Source of the DNA: Wenzhouxiangella sediminis
GTDB taxonomy: Bacteria > Pseudomonadota > Gammaproteobacteria > Xanthomonadales > Wenzhouxiangellaceae
Assembly (NCBI RefSeq): GCF_003410055.1
Contig: NZ_QUZK01000042.1
Coordinates: forward strand, 1 to 64,000
DNA: 64,000 bases
Direction: 5' to 3'
The notes below the pieces were generated by a model. That model had not been told where the DNA came from. It was given only the letters and a program-made list of their open reading frames with translations, and searched no databases. The position numbers and the translations under genes were made by a program. Of the stretch, positions 34,340 through 42,983 are shown piece after piece. Position 1 is the first letter of the stretch, and each line of letters starts with the position of its first letter.

Positions 34340-34369
34340 TTGACGATATTAATTAAATAGTTTATTAAT
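34340..34369 (+). promoter_or_regulatory. Promoter of the TetR-ABC exporter operon with overlapping TetR-type operator
   Basis: A TTGACG -35 box (34340-34345) and a TATTAA -10 box (34363-34368) are 17 bp apart. The spacer and -10 are covered by a 22-bp AT-rich dyad at 34348-34369 with outer arms ATTAAT/ATTAAT and 18 of 22 positions symmetric. Size and place suit autorepression by the TetR protein whose ATG follows at 34377. Confidence 0.65.
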
Positions 34370-34376
34370 ATTGCCC

Positions 34377-35036
34377 ATGAGCAAGAAAACGAGGAGAACC
34401 AGACAGGTCGAACGGACGCCGGGCCGCCCCTCGGGCGACTCGGATATCCGCGATCGTCTTCTGGAAATCGCCCTGCGGGAGTTTTCGACCCACGGCTTCC
34501 GCGGGGTGTCAGTGACGACCATCGCGAAGGAGGCCGGAGCCACGCCGGCCATGATCCACTATTACTTCGCCAACAAGCAGGGCCTTTACGAGGCCGTCCT
34601 GCAGCACGCCCTGGGACCGATCCTGTCCAGGCTGGAGGCCGTGAGGTCCGCGCCGCCGGAGGGCGAGGATCTGTTGCCCCGGTTCGTGCGGGGCTACATG
34701 CAACTGCTGGCCGAGAACCCCGCCGTTCCCTCGTTGATCGTGCGCGACGTGCTCTCGCCCGGCGGGCAGATGCGCGAGACCTTCCTGAACGGCTTCGCCA
34801 GCCGCGGCGGCAGCGGCGTGCGCGACCTGGTCAAGCGGGCCCAGGCGCTCGGCAGGCTCCGCGATGACCTCGATCCCGATCTCGCCGCGCTGTCGCTGCT
34901 GAGCATGGCCGTGTTTCCCTTCGTCGGCCGTCCGGTGGCGGGGCAGGTGCTCGACTACAGCCTGGCGCCGGAACACATCGACGTGCTGGCCGAACACACC
35001 CTCAACCTTTTCTACAACGGAGCGAGCGCGTCATGA
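34377..35036 (+). CDS. TetR family regulator of an ABC exporter operon (YbiH/CecR-like)
   Basis: The 219-residue protein has an N-terminal HTH (VSVTTIAKEAGATPAMIHYY) and a C-terminal dimerisation domain like that of YbiH/CecR. Gene order tetR-hlyD-ATPase-ABC2 permease matches the E. coli ybiH-ybhGFSR locus, with one permease instead of two. Its stop overlaps the hlyD start (ATGA). The ATG at 34377 is preferred to a TTG 6 bp earlier. The dyad on its promoter supports autoregulation. Confidence 0.92.
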   Translation: MSKKTRRTRQVERTPGRPSGDSDIRDRLLEIALREFSTHGFRGVSVTTIAKEAGATPAMIHYYFANKQGLYEAVLQHALGPILSRLEAVRSAPPEGEDLLPRFVRGYMQLLAENPAVPSLIVRDVLSPGGQMRETFLNGFASRGGSGVRDLVKRAQALGRLRDDLDPDLAALSLLSMAVFPFVGRPVAGQVLDYSLAPEHIDVLAEHTLNLFYNGASAS

Positions 35037-36007
35037 TCTTTCGAAACTGCGCACAGGCTGTGCTGACGCTGCTGGTGCTGGCCGGCTGCAACGGCGATCC
35101 CGAGTATCCCGTGGTCGGCACGCTCGAGCGCGACCGCATCGCGCTGGCCGCGGAAATGGCCGAGCCGGTCGTGGAAATCCACGTGCGCGAGGGACAGCAG
35201 GTGGCGGCCGGCGCCGTCCTGGTCGAGCTCGATACCCGAAGAGCCGAAGCCGACCTGGACCGAGTGGAGGCCGTGGCCGACCGGGCGCGCCGCCGGCTCG
35301 ATGAATTGCTTCGTGGTCCCCGGCAGGAGGCCATCGACGAGGCCCGAGCCCGCCTGGCCGCCGCCGAGTCCGGCCTGGCAACCGCCCGACACGAACTGCA
35401 GCGCGTCGAGCGCCTCGAGCAGCGCAACCTGGCCAGCGAGAGCCAGCTCGACAATTCGGCCAACGCCCGCGACCAGGCGCTGGGTGAATACGACGCTGCC
35501 CGCGCCGCGCTGGCGGCCCTGGTCGAGGGCACGACCGTCGAGGAACTCGACCAGGCACGTGCGGCCGTGCGCGAGGCCGAGGCGGCGGTCCGGCGCCAGC
35601 AGCTCAGCCTGGAGCGCTTGACCGTGACGGCGCCGCGCGCCGCCCGCGTGGAGGACCTGCCTTTCGAGCTGGGCGAAACCCCGCGCGTGGGCGAATCCCT
35701 GGCTTTGCTGCGTGCCGTCGACCAGCCACCGTACGCGCGAGTGTACGTTCCCGCCGAACTTCATGGCCGGTTTCGGGCGGGCGAGACCGTGCGGGTCCTT
35801 ATTGACGGCCACGGCCACCGGACCGGCCGGGTTCGCTACGTCGCCACGGATGCGGCCTACACCCCGTACTACGCCCTGACCGAGCACGATGCCGGCCGGC
35901 TGAGCTATCTGGCCGAAATCGACCTGGAGAATGCGGCCGACCTGCCCAGTGGCGTCCCGGTGCGCGCCGTGGCGCCGACCGGTCCCTCCGGAGGCGACGA
36001 TGAATGA
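35033..36007 (+). CDS. HlyD-type adaptor lipoprotein of the ABC exporter (YbhG-like)
   Basis: The 324-residue protein has a lipoprotein signal with lipobox LAGC (C19), a biotinyl-lipoyl-like half motif (VREGQQVAAGAVLVELD), a long coiled-coil hairpin (about 70-195) and a second lipoyl half plus beta domain. As a periplasmic adaptor it would join the ABC transporter to an outer-membrane channel. It overlaps tetR by 4 bp and the ATPase gene by 8 bp. Confidence 0.92.
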   Translation: MIFRNCAQAVLTLLVLAGCNGDPEYPVVGTLERDRIALAAEMAEPVVEIHVREGQQVAAGAVLVELDTRRAEADLDRVEAVADRARRRLDELLRGPRQEAIDEARARLAAAESGLATARHELQRVERLEQRNLASESQLDNSANARDQALGEYDAARAALAALVEGTTVEELDQARAAVREAEAAVRRQQLSLERLTVTAPRAARVEDLPFELGETPRVGESLALLRAVDQPPYARVYVPAELHGRFRAGETVRVLIDGHGHRTGRVRYVATDAAYTPYYALTEHDAGRLSYLAEIDLENAADLPSGVPVRAVAPTGPSGGDDE

Positions 36008-36956
36008 CGCCATTGCCATCGACGCAAAGGGTCTGACCAAGCGCTTCGGTTCGCTGACCGCGGTCGACGACGTCAAGCTGCAGATTCCAGAGGCCGCCAT
36101 CTACGGCTTTCTCGGGCCCAACGGCTCGGGCAAGTCCACGACCATCCGCATGCTCTGCGGCCTGCTCACGCCCAGCGCCGGCGAAGTCGAGGTGCTGGGT
36201 TTTCGCGTGCCCGGCCAGGCCGAGGAAGTGAAGCTGCACATCGGTTACATGACGCAGAAGTTCTCGCTCTACGAAGACCTCACCGTCGAGGAGAACCTCC
36301 GCTTCCTCGCTGCCGTTTACGACCTGCCGCGAAGCGATCTCAAGCAGCGCATCGACCGGGCCCTGGAACAGTACTGGTTGACCGAGCAGCGCAAGCAGTT
36401 CGCCGGCACCATGAGCGGCGGGCAGAAGCAGCGCCTGGCGCTGGCGGGCGCCACCCTGCACCGTCCGCGCTTGCTCATCCTTGACGAACCGACCTCGGCC
36501 GTCGACCCGCAGAGCCGTCGGGATTTCTGGGACATCCTGTTCGAACTGGTCGAGCAGGGGACGACGGTGCTGGTGTCCACGCACTACATGGACGAGGCCG
36601 AGCGTTGCCACAATCTGGCCATTCTCGATCGCGGTCGGCTGGTGGCGGAGGGCCGGCCGCGCGACCTGGTGCGCGACATCGCCGCCGGCGTCGTGGAAAT
36701 CGAGACCGACTCGCCCAAGCAGGCCCGGGAACGCCTGGAAGCCACCGAAGGCGTCCACAGCGTCGCCCAACTGGGCACGCGCCTGCATGCGCTCACCGAC
36801 AAGACAATCGCCGACCCCGCCGAGCTGATCCGGCAAGCCTTGAAGGACGCAGACATCGACAGCGAGGTGGAAAACGTCGTGGCCAATCTCGAGGACGTCT
36901 TCGTCGCCGCCACGCGTCTCAATGATCAAGAAGGGAGCCGGGCCGATGCTGCGTAG
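36000..36956 (+). CDS. ABC exporter ATP-binding protein (YbhF-like)
   Basis: The 318-residue single ABC domain has Walker A GPNGSGKST (39-47), the signature MSGGQ in place of LSGGQ, Walker B LLILDEPTSAVDP, and the H-loop STHYMDEAERC. The C-terminal 90 residues are the usual extension of ABC-2 exporter ATPases. E. coli YbhF has two fused ABC domains; this protein has one and would act as a homodimer. The start at 36000 overlaps hlyD; the longer frame upstream is not family sequence. Confidence 0.95.
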   Translation: MNDAIAIDAKGLTKRFGSLTAVDDVKLQIPEAAIYGFLGPNGSGKSTTIRMLCGLLTPSAGEVEVLGFRVPGQAEEVKLHIGYMTQKFSLYEDLTVEENLRFLAAVYDLPRSDLKQRIDRALEQYWLTEQRKQFAGTMSGGQKQRLALAGATLHRPRLLILDEPTSAVDPQSRRDFWDILFELVEQGTTVLVSTHYMDEAERCHNLAILDRGRLVAEGRPRDLVRDIAAGVVEIETDSPKQARERLEATEGVHSVAQLGTRLHALTDKTIADPAELIRQALKDADIDSEVENVVANLEDVFVAATRLNDQEGSRADAA

Positions 36957-38025
36957 GCTGCTCGCCATCGCCGGCAAGGAAGTGCGCCAGCTCAAGCGCG
37001 ACCGACTGACCTTCGGCATGATCATCGGTGTCCCCTTGCTGCAGATCCTGTTGTTCGGCTACGCCATCGACCTGGACGTGCGCAACGTCAACGCGGCCGT
37101 GGCCGACCACGCCAACACCAGCTTGTCCCGGCAGGTCGTTGCGGCTGCCGAGGCCAGCCAGATCGTGACCGTCACGCGATCGGCGGCCGGACCGGAAGCG
37201 CTGGAAGCCCTGCTCGATGCCGGCGAAATCGACGCCGGCATCTATATCCCCCACGACTTTGAAAGACGGCTGATCGACGCCGATCGACCGGCCGGGCAGC
37301 TGTTGATCAACGGCTCCGACCCCACGGTCGAGGGCATTGTGCGCCGCCTGTCCAGCATGCCCTTGCCAGGGCAGCAACAACCATCCAAGCTGTTCGAGGC
37401 GCGGACCTACTACAATCCCGAAGGCCGCTCTCCGGTCAACATCGTGCCGGCCCTGATCGGCGTGATCCTTCACCTGACGATGGTGTTGTTCACCGCGATT
37501 GCCATCGTGCGCGAGCGCGAGCGCGGCAACCTGGAGCTGCTCATCACCACGCCTGTGAAATCGGCCGAACTGATGCTCGGCAAGATCATCCCCTACGTGC
37601 TGATCGGCCTTATCCAGGTTTCGCTGATCCTGTGGGTCAGCCAGGCCCTGTTTCAGGTTCCGATACGCGGCAACATCATCGACCTCTACCTGGCTTCGGT
37701 TGTATTCATACTGGCCGCGCTGGCTCTGGGGCTGCTTGTTTCCACCCTGGCGAAGACCCAGTTCCAGGCCACGCAGTTGACGATCTTCACCTTTTTGCCG
37801 TCGATTCTGTTGTCGGGCTTCATGTTCCCCTTCGAAGGCATGCCGCGTATCGCGCAGTGGATCGGCGAGATCATTCCCCTGACGCACTTTGTTCGCCTGT
37901 CTCGGGGCATCCTGGTGCGGGGCGCCGACTTGGGCGAATTGCACACGGAAGTCTGGCCGCTGCTGGCCTTCTTCGGGGTGTTCCTGGTGCTGGCGACGCT
38001 TCGCTTCAACAAGCGGCTGGATTAG
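36946..38025 (+). CDS. ABC-2 type permease (YbhS/YbhR-like)
   Basis: The 359-residue protein has an N-terminal TM helix (GMIIGVPLLQILLFGYAI), a periplasmic domain of about 150 residues, then five TM helices with the ABC-2 signature region (RERERGNLELLITTPV) and a final PLTHFVRLSRGI segment. It forms the membrane channel with the upstream ATPase, probably as a homodimer because no second permease is present. Start 36946 has GGGAG upstream; ATG 36922 is an in-frame alternative. Confidence 0.93.
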   Translation: MLRRLLAIAGKEVRQLKRDRLTFGMIIGVPLLQILLFGYAIDLDVRNVNAAVADHANTSLSRQVVAAAEASQIVTVTRSAAGPEALEALLDAGEIDAGIYIPHDFERRLIDADRPAGQLLINGSDPTVEGIVRRLSSMPLPGQQQPSKLFEARTYYNPEGRSPVNIVPALIGVILHLTMVLFTAIAIVRERERGNLELLITTPVKSAELMLGKIIPYVLIGLIQVSLILWVSQALFQVPIRGNIIDLYLASVVFILAALALGLLVSTLAKTQFQATQLTIFTFLPSILLSGFMFPFEGMPRIAQWIGEIIPLTHFVRLSRGILVRGADLGELHTEVWPLLAFFGVFLVLATLRFNKRLD

Positions 38026-38032
38026 TGGCGCG

Positions 38033-38806
38033 CTAGTTTGACGGCCAGTAGTGGCTATCCGGCAGCTCTCTCGGCCCGAATATGGCCTGGCCGATGCGCA
38101 CGATGGTCGCGCCTTCGATCACTGCCAGTTCGTAGTCGCCGGACATGCCCATCGAGAGTTCTTCGAAACGCATGCCCTGCGGCCCGTCCTGACGCATTCG
38201 TTCGCGCAGCCGGACCATCCGGCGGAAGCAGTCACGAACCCGAGCCTGGTCGGCGGTGAACTCGGCCAGGGTCATCAGGCCGCGTACGTTCAGCGCGGGA
38301 TAGGCCGTCAACTTGCGCGCGAAGTCCGGTACCTGCTCGGGTTCCAGCCCGTACTTGCTCGCTTCTCCCGAGCTGTTGACCTGGATGAACACATCCAGGC
38401 TGCGGCCTTCGATGTTGAGTCGCCGATCCAGTATGGCCGCGGTCTTGATTCGGTCGAGCGCCTGGAACTCGTCGGCGAAGCGCGCCACGTACTTGGCCTT
38501 GTTGGTTTGCAGATGACCGATGATCGACCAGCGAATATCCAGGTCGGACAGGCTTTCGACCTTGCCCCGGGCTTCCTGGACCTTGTTTTCTCCGAAGCTC
38601 GTGCAGCCGGCCTGCCAGGCCAGCCGCATTCGCTGCTCATCGACCGTCTTGCTCACCGGGAGCAGGGTCACTTCGGCCAGGTTTCGACCGGCGATTTCGC
38701 AGGCCGATGCAATGCGGCTTTTCACGAACGCCAGGTTTCGGGCGAGGTCCGCAGCGGTTCTGGGTATCGACACCGGTGGTGCCGCGCGTTCTACGCCCTC
38801 GCTCAT
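38033..38806 (-). CDS. yggS: YggS/PLPBP family PLP homeostasis protein
   Basis: This 257-residue single-domain alanine-racemase-fold protein binds pyridoxal phosphate through K53 (LLPVSKTV). Further family motifs are GENKVQEA, WSIIGHLQTNKAKY and LSMGMSGDYELAVIEGAT. It controls vitamin B6 and amino-acid pools and has no known catalytic turnover. It overlaps the glutamine amidotransferase gene upstream by 4 bp. Confidence 0.95.
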   Translation of the reverse strand: MSEGVERAAPPVSIPRTAADLARNLAFVKSRIASACEIAGRNLAEVTLLPVSKTVDEQRMRLAWQAGCTSFGENKVQEARGKVESLSDLDIRWSIIGHLQTNKAKYVARFADEFQALDRIKTAAILDRRLNIEGRSLDVFIQVNSSGEASKYGLEPEQVPDFARKLTAYPALNVRGLMTLAEFTADQARVRDCFRRMVRLRERMRQDGPQGMRFEELSMGMSGDYELAVIEGATIVRIGQAIFGPRELPDSHYWPSN

Positions 38807-39513
38807 GGGATCTCCGGGAACAACGTCTCGAGCCAGGTTTGTATGACGCGCCGGGCCTTGTCGGCGAGTTCATCACTCAGGCGTCCGGCCTGTGATCGAA
38901 TTCGGCCCACGTCGATCCCCTCGGCAGCGAGTTCCGCGGCGTGACCGATCAGCCATTGCTCGATATGCCGGGCGTCGGTCTCCGGATGAAACTGAAACCC
39001 GATGGCGGTCGTTCCAAGCTGGAAGGCCTGGTTTTCGCAATGCTGGCTGAAGGCCAGGCGTGTGGCGCCCGCGGGGAGGTCGAAGGTGTCGCCGTGCCAG
39101 TGGAGCGTCATGGGCAAGTCGCGGAACGGGGCCAGGCAGGAGGCCTTGCCGGCCTGCGTCAGCTCGATGGGCGCGAAACCGATCTCCTTGTACTTGCCCG
39201 GGTAGACTCGCGCCCCGGCTGCTCGTGCGAGCAACTGTGCACCAAGGCAGATGCCCAGCGTGGGTCGCCCGTGTTCGAGGCGGCGCTCCATTGCGCGTCG
39301 TTCGTGTTTAAGGAACGGGTAGGCCTGCTCGTCCCCGGCACTGATCGGTCCACCGAGTACGACGAACAGGTCGGGCGCCAAAGGATCCAGCGCCGCCAGA
39401 TTGGCGACGCCGGCATCCACGGTGACGGTCTCGAATCCGGCCGTCTCGAGGACCGGCGCGAATGCGCCGAGATCCTCGAAGGCGACGTGCCGGATGGCAA
39501 GACAAGTCCTCAT
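38803..39513 (-). CDS. Class I glutamine amidotransferase
   Basis: The 236-residue stand-alone GATase-1 protein has the nucleophile C89 in GICLGAQ and the His-Glu pair H176/E178 in GFQFHPE, so the hydrolytic triad is complete. It resembles GuaA-N-like proteins annotated as glutamine amidotransferases; the acceptor is unknown. The start MRTCLAIRH at 39513 was chosen because upstream in-frame codons overlap the preceding gene and lack family sequence. Confidence 0.9.
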   Translation of the reverse strand: MRTCLAIRHVAFEDLGAFAPVLETAGFETVTVDAGVANLAALDPLAPDLFVVLGGPISAGDEQAYPFLKHERRAMERRLEHGRPTLGICLGAQLLARAAGARVYPGKYKEIGFAPIELTQAGKASCLAPFRDLPMTLHWHGDTFDLPAGATRLAFSQHCENQAFQLGTTAIGFQFHPETDARHIEQWLIGHAAELAAEGIDVGRIRSQAGRLSDELADKARRVIQTWLETLFPEIP

Positions 39514-39523
39514 ACCTGTTGGG

Positions 39524-40294
39524 CTATTGGTTGGTTCGCGCCGGCAGGCTGAGATCGCCGGAGGCGATGTCGAAGACATCCACCACGCACAGCAGCGGCG
39601 CGTGCACGCTTGCGTTCACGCGCAGCCCGGCGGTGACGCCGTCGAAGCTGGCCTCGTCGACCACGGCGATGTCGTCGAACGGCACCCGGACCTCGACCGT
39701 ATCGTCGCCGATCGACGGATCCCAGCCGGGGCTGTCGATCAGGATGGGCAGGCCGGGCCAGGTCTTGGGCAAGCGGGGCTTGCTGCCTTCCGGAATGTCG
39801 ATCACCTTCAGGGCGCCTTCACCGCAGGCGTCGTCCGGGCCCAGCACCACCCAGTGGCTGTGCCAGACGTTGCCGTCGTTGTCGAACGTGCCGTCGCCGT
39901 TTTCGTCGTACAGCGGCGTGTCGTCGAAGTCCGGATGGGCGGTCACGGCCAGCGCCAGAATCCCGGCCCCGTGTTCGAAGCCGACCTCGTAGGGATCGAC
40001 CGACGTCGGCCACACGTAGGAAAACACGTCGCTTCCGGCGAGCTTGCCCGACGGGGCGGGGCGGTTGCTGCCCGCCTCGCCCGAAACGCCCATGTGGAAA
40101 GTGGCCACGTTGCCTTCGGTGGCGATCTTCGCGTGCACGATGTCGAACGTCGCGGTCACCGACTCCGAGGCTTCCGCCTGGATGCCCCCTTCGTGTCCGT
40201 TATGGGCGCGGGCCGGGTCGGCTGAGTGAAGGCCGGCGAGGGCCAGGGCGACGGCAGCCCAAAGGGTGTGCCGCGAGGGTTGGTATGTCATCAT
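39524..40294 (-). CDS. Secreted hypothetical protein with His-rich mature N-terminus
   Basis: The 256-residue product has a signal peptide (about 1-30, ending DPARA), then HNGHEGG at the mature N-terminus, which could bind a metal ion. The body is beta-rich and contains an EF-hand-like loop DENGDGTFDNDG and WHSHW. AGGAGA precedes the ATG pair. It follows the marR gene by 66 bp and precedes the amidotransferase by 10 bp on the same strand, so MarR may control it. Function unknown. Confidence 0.78.
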   Translation of the reverse strand: MMTYQPSRHTLWAAVALALAGLHSADPARAHNGHEGGIQAEASESVTATFDIVHAKIATEGNVATFHMGVSGEAGSNRPAPSGKLAGSDVFSYVWPTSVDPYEVGFEHGAGILALAVTAHPDFDDTPLYDENGDGTFDNDGNVWHSHWVVLGPDDACGEGALKVIDIPEGSKPRLPKTWPGLPILIDSPGWDPSIGDDTVEVRVPFDDIAVVDEASFDGVTAGLRVNASVHAPLLCVVDVFDIASGDLSLPARTNQ

Positions 40295-40360
40295 TGTGTT
40301 GTCTCCTGTCTTTGCTGAGGCGGGTTGACATGTGGTCCGGCACCCAAGGGTTCCGGGTCA

Positions 40361-41029
40361 TCAGGACGCCTCATCCGTTGCCGCGGATGGGGCGTCCGTC
40401 TCGTTGGCACTCCCGGCATCCACGAACCGCCGCCAGGTGGCGACGGCCCGCTCGTCCGGGAGTGCTTCGTGATCGCCGCAGTCGAGACGCAGTTTCGCGT
40501 CCCCGAATGCGGCGTCGACGAAGGCGCAGTGATGGGGGGCATCGGCGTCGTCGTGGACGTTCGGCCGAAAATGCACGCAGGTCGCGCACATGCGTTGTAC
40601 GGGAATCGCGCGCTGGCGCTGCAGCGAGCGGATCATCTTGGTCAGGCTGCGAAGAAAGGCGGCCCGCTCGCTCTCGTCGAGCTCGTCCACTGCTGCCAGC
40701 AAGGCTTCCGGCACGCCCTCGAAGGCCTGCGCCTTGCGCCGCCCGGCGCGAGTGAGGTGGAGCAGCGAAGCGCGCGCATCGGCCGGATCGGCGCGCTTCT
40801 CGACCAGACCTTTCCGCACTAGCGCACCAACGGCAGTCGTGGCCGTCGGCTGCGCCACGCCCAGCGCTTCCGCGATCGCACCGACGCGCGCCGGGCCGCG
40901 GGTGTGCAGCTGCGACAGGATCTGGCCCTGCGTGGCCGTCAGGTCCGCACGCTCGGCCTTCTGCCAGTCCTGCGAGCGCAGCAAGATACTGATTCGGTTC
41001 AATCCGGATATGAGTTGCTCGGAATTCAT
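40361..41029 (-). CDS. MarR family regulator with a C-terminal Cys cluster
   Basis: Residues 1-140 are a MarR winged helix (HTRGPARVGAIAEALGVAQP; wing DPADARASLLHLT). The extra 80-residue tail holds C148, C151, H153, C168 and C184 in MCATCVHF, HHCAFVDAAFGD and LRLDCGDH, which looks like a metal or redox centre. It may sense metal or oxidants. A perfect palindrome covers its own -10 box, so it probably represses itself and the genes downstream of it on the minus strand. Confidence 0.92.
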   Translation of the reverse strand: MNSEQLISGLNRISILLRSQDWQKAERADLTATQGQILSQLHTRGPARVGAIAEALGVAQPTATTAVGALVRKGLVEKRADPADARASLLHLTRAGRRKAQAFEGVPEALLAAVDELDESERAAFLRSLTKMIRSLQRQRAIPVQRMCATCVHFRPNVHDDADAPHHCAFVDAAFGDAKLRLDCGDHEALPDERAVATWRRFVDAGSANETDAPSAATDEAS

Positions 41030-41052
41030 TTCGTTGGGAAGCGCGCCATTAG

Positions 41053-41067
41053 TATAGTATTACTATA
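41053..41067. promoter_or_regulatory. MarR-type operator (perfect palindrome)
   Basis: TATAGTA-T-TACTATA, a perfect 15-bp palindrome around one central base, lies 24 bp upstream of the marR start. Size and AT-rich symmetry are typical of MarR sites, and it covers the predicted -10 box. Confidence 0.65.
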
Positions 41068-41091
41068 TATTAAGCTCTTGCGGGATTGCAA
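41062..41091 (-). promoter_or_regulatory. Predicted promoter of the marR operon
   Basis: On the minus strand TTGCAA (41086-41091) and TATAGT (41062-41067) are spaced by 18 bp, a sigma-70-like arrangement. The -10 lies inside the palindrome at 41053-41067. Confidence 0.5.
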
Positions 41092-41131
41092 GTGAACTTC
41101 ACTTGGCCAGCTTCGAGAATTCGAGGCGTCG

Positions 41132-41407
41132 GTACGCTCGAAGAAGGCTCTTGGCGAAGGAACTCGAATCCGCTGGGTCTATGCGGGCAGGGGGCCGCCC
41201 ATACCCCGAAGCTTGGTCGCGTCCACCCGCGTGGCAATAGCATGGCGCGCCATCAGCGACATGCTTGACGCCCAGCGCGGCCTGATGTCGATTCAGCGCT
41301 ACGGCGACGCCGAAGACGTGGCCAGCCTGGTGACCTGGCTGGCCGGGCCGAGTGCAAGCACCGTGACCGGTGCGGAGTTCACCATCGATAGCGGGACGAA
41401 TGCTTGA
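41132..41407 (+). pseudogene. Remnant of a short-chain dehydrogenase/reductase gene
   Basis: Only the 3' part of an SDR gene remains. From about 41255 one frame reads RYGDAEDVASLVTWLAG and ends TVTGAEFTIDSGTNA, the normal SDR C-terminus with the TGA...DSG motif. Upstream, LLAKELESAG (SDR alpha-F) lies in a different frame, so at least one frameshift occurred near 41190-41215. The Rossmann N-terminus and the YxxxK catalytic region are absent. Confidence 0.75.
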
Positions 41408-41474
41408 ATTCCTCGGCAACCCCGTGCCAGGAATGGGGATATATTGCTGACAGGCTTCAAAGGAGGGGTGCACA

Positions 41475-42170
41475 GTGAACCTTCGTATCAACGACGTGGG
41501 TTTCTGGTCGGGGGTTGCCGCCGCGGCGGCAACCCTGGCCTTTCTTTTCGTCCAAATCCTGCAGTTGATGGGGATGACCGGATTTCCACTGGACGCCGTT
41601 CTCATCTACGCCACCTCGTTGTGCATCACGGTGCCGTTCTTGCTCATGATGCTGGCGCTGCACCACCTGACCGAACCGGGCAGGCGATTCTGGACGCATG
41701 CCGCCGTGGTCTTCAGCGTCATCTACGCAATATTCGTGATCGCCAACTACGTGGTGCAGCTGGCGACCGTGATTCCGGCTCAGGTGGCAGGCGACGCCTC
41801 GGCGATCCGGTTGCTGGAGCAGTATCCGCACTCGATGTTCTGGAATTACGATGCCGTGGGCTATATCGCCATGGGGCTGGCCGCGCTACTGGCGATTCCC
41901 GCGTTCGAAAGCGCCGGCATCGAGCGCTGGGCGCGAGTGGCATTGATTGCGCACTTTCTGACCACACCGCTGATCGGCATTGTTTACTTCTATCCCGTCT
42001 ATTCGCACACCCTGTTGGTGCTGGGTTATCCGTGGGGAGTTACGGCGCCGTCGTTCATGATTCTAGTCGCGTTATCTCTGCGAAGCCGGGTGTCGCCAAC
42101 AAGTAATGCTAGGGAACCTCAATCAGGCAACGCTGCCGGTCGAAAAAATGGAACGGGCACTGGCTGCTGA
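41475..42170 (+). CDS. Hypothetical six-TM membrane protein
   Basis: The 231-residue protein has about six hydrophobic helices (10-30, 40-62, 72-95, 123-145, 150-172, 178-200) and a polar tail. The GTG start at 41475 follows a strong AGGAGGGG. The family is not recognised. It lies just after the SDR remnant and is convergent with the START-like gene, 15 bp apart. Confidence 0.78.
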   Translation: MNLRINDVGFWSGVAAAAATLAFLFVQILQLMGMTGFPLDAVLIYATSLCITVPFLLMMLALHHLTEPGRRFWTHAAVVFSVIYAIFVIANYVVQLATVIPAQVAGDASAIRLLEQYPHSMFWNYDAVGYIAMGLAALLAIPAFESAGIERWARVALIAHFLTTPLIGIVYFYPVYSHTLLVLGYPWGVTAPSFMILVALSLRSRVSPTSNAREPQSGNAAGRKNGTGTGC

Positions 42171-42185
42171 TTCCTCTCAGGGGTT

Positions 42186-42650
42186 TCAGCCGAGGTAATC
42201 GTTGAGAAGAGCTTCCAGCTTGGCGACGGTCTGGGCAAAATCTTCTTCACGGAGCGCGTCCACGTGACGATCGCCGCGTTCGTCGAGAGCAGTGACGGTC
42301 TGGCGCCAGGTCAGGCGTGACGCGTCTTCGCCCAGTGGCTCCAGTTCGATCTCGTAGAGCATGACGCGTAACTTGTTGACTCGCACGAAGGCGATGGCCC
42401 GGTTCGGCTCGTGTCGGCTGATCACCCAGGTGTCGATTCCGTCGTCGGCCTCACGGTCCGTCTGGAAGATGCAACCCGACTCGGCGATTCCCGATTTCGT
42501 ATAGACCAGTCGGCATTCCCATTCGGGGATCCAGTCGTATTCACGCACCGGGCACAGCAGGGGAAAAACTGCCGCCGGTGCGGCCCGGATTCGCTGTTCG
42601 CGTTCGAAGTGTCGACGGCTGCGTTCGGTCGTTGGCTGCTTGCTGGGCAT
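42186..42650 (-). CDS. SRPBCC / START-like domain protein
   Basis: The 154-residue protein fits the polyketide-cyclase/START-like fold: an opening helix-grip pattern (REQRIRAAPAAVFPLLCPVR), central strands (GCIFQTDRE; WVISRHEPN) and a long C-terminal helix (DALREEDFAQTVAKLEALL). These proteins bind hydrophobic ligands; the ligand is unknown. The start at 42650 omits a 10-codon extension that lacks family sequence. Confidence 0.82.
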   Translation of the reverse strand: MPSKQPTTERSRRHFEREQRIRAAPAAVFPLLCPVREYDWIPEWECRLVYTKSGIAESGCIFQTDREADDGIDTWVISRHEPNRAIAFVRVNKLRVMLYEIELEPLGEDASRLTWRQTVTALDERGDRHVDALREEDFAQTVAKLEALLNDYLG

Positions 42651-42983
42651 CGATGGCGTCCTCAGTGGGATTGGAGACAAGCCTGATCGAAACTACCACC
42701 GTTTTGTGCTTCAGTTGACCAGGCCGTATTCGAAATTCCGCCCGAGGGTCCGGGCATCCCGATGAAAGCGTGTTGGGGCTGAGCCGAAACGCGACGACCG
42801 AAAAATCCGACTCGACTCCCTCGCGAAATGAGTCGACAAGATTCGAGATAGGCAAGCCACTGAGCAGCCGACCTCATGAGTTGCAGTATGGGCCGCTGGG
42901 CACAATGACTTCCGGCACGCGCGGAATAGGGACCGTTTGACCTAGCATGCCGAACCAGTGGTTCCAACCAGGGAGAAAACGGA
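42651..42983. other. 333-bp intergenic region without a supported gene
   Basis: Lies between the divergent START-like and serine-hydrolase genes and must hold both promoters. Small frames on the minus strand (such as 42711-42905) have neither a ribosome binding site nor recognisable sequence. I see no RNA gene or strong hairpin here. Confidence 0.6.

Noticed and set aside
41099-41605. 168-codon minus-strand frame over the SDR remnant
   Set aside because: Overlaps the SDR fragment and the start of a membrane protein with a strong ribosome binding site; no domain sequence.
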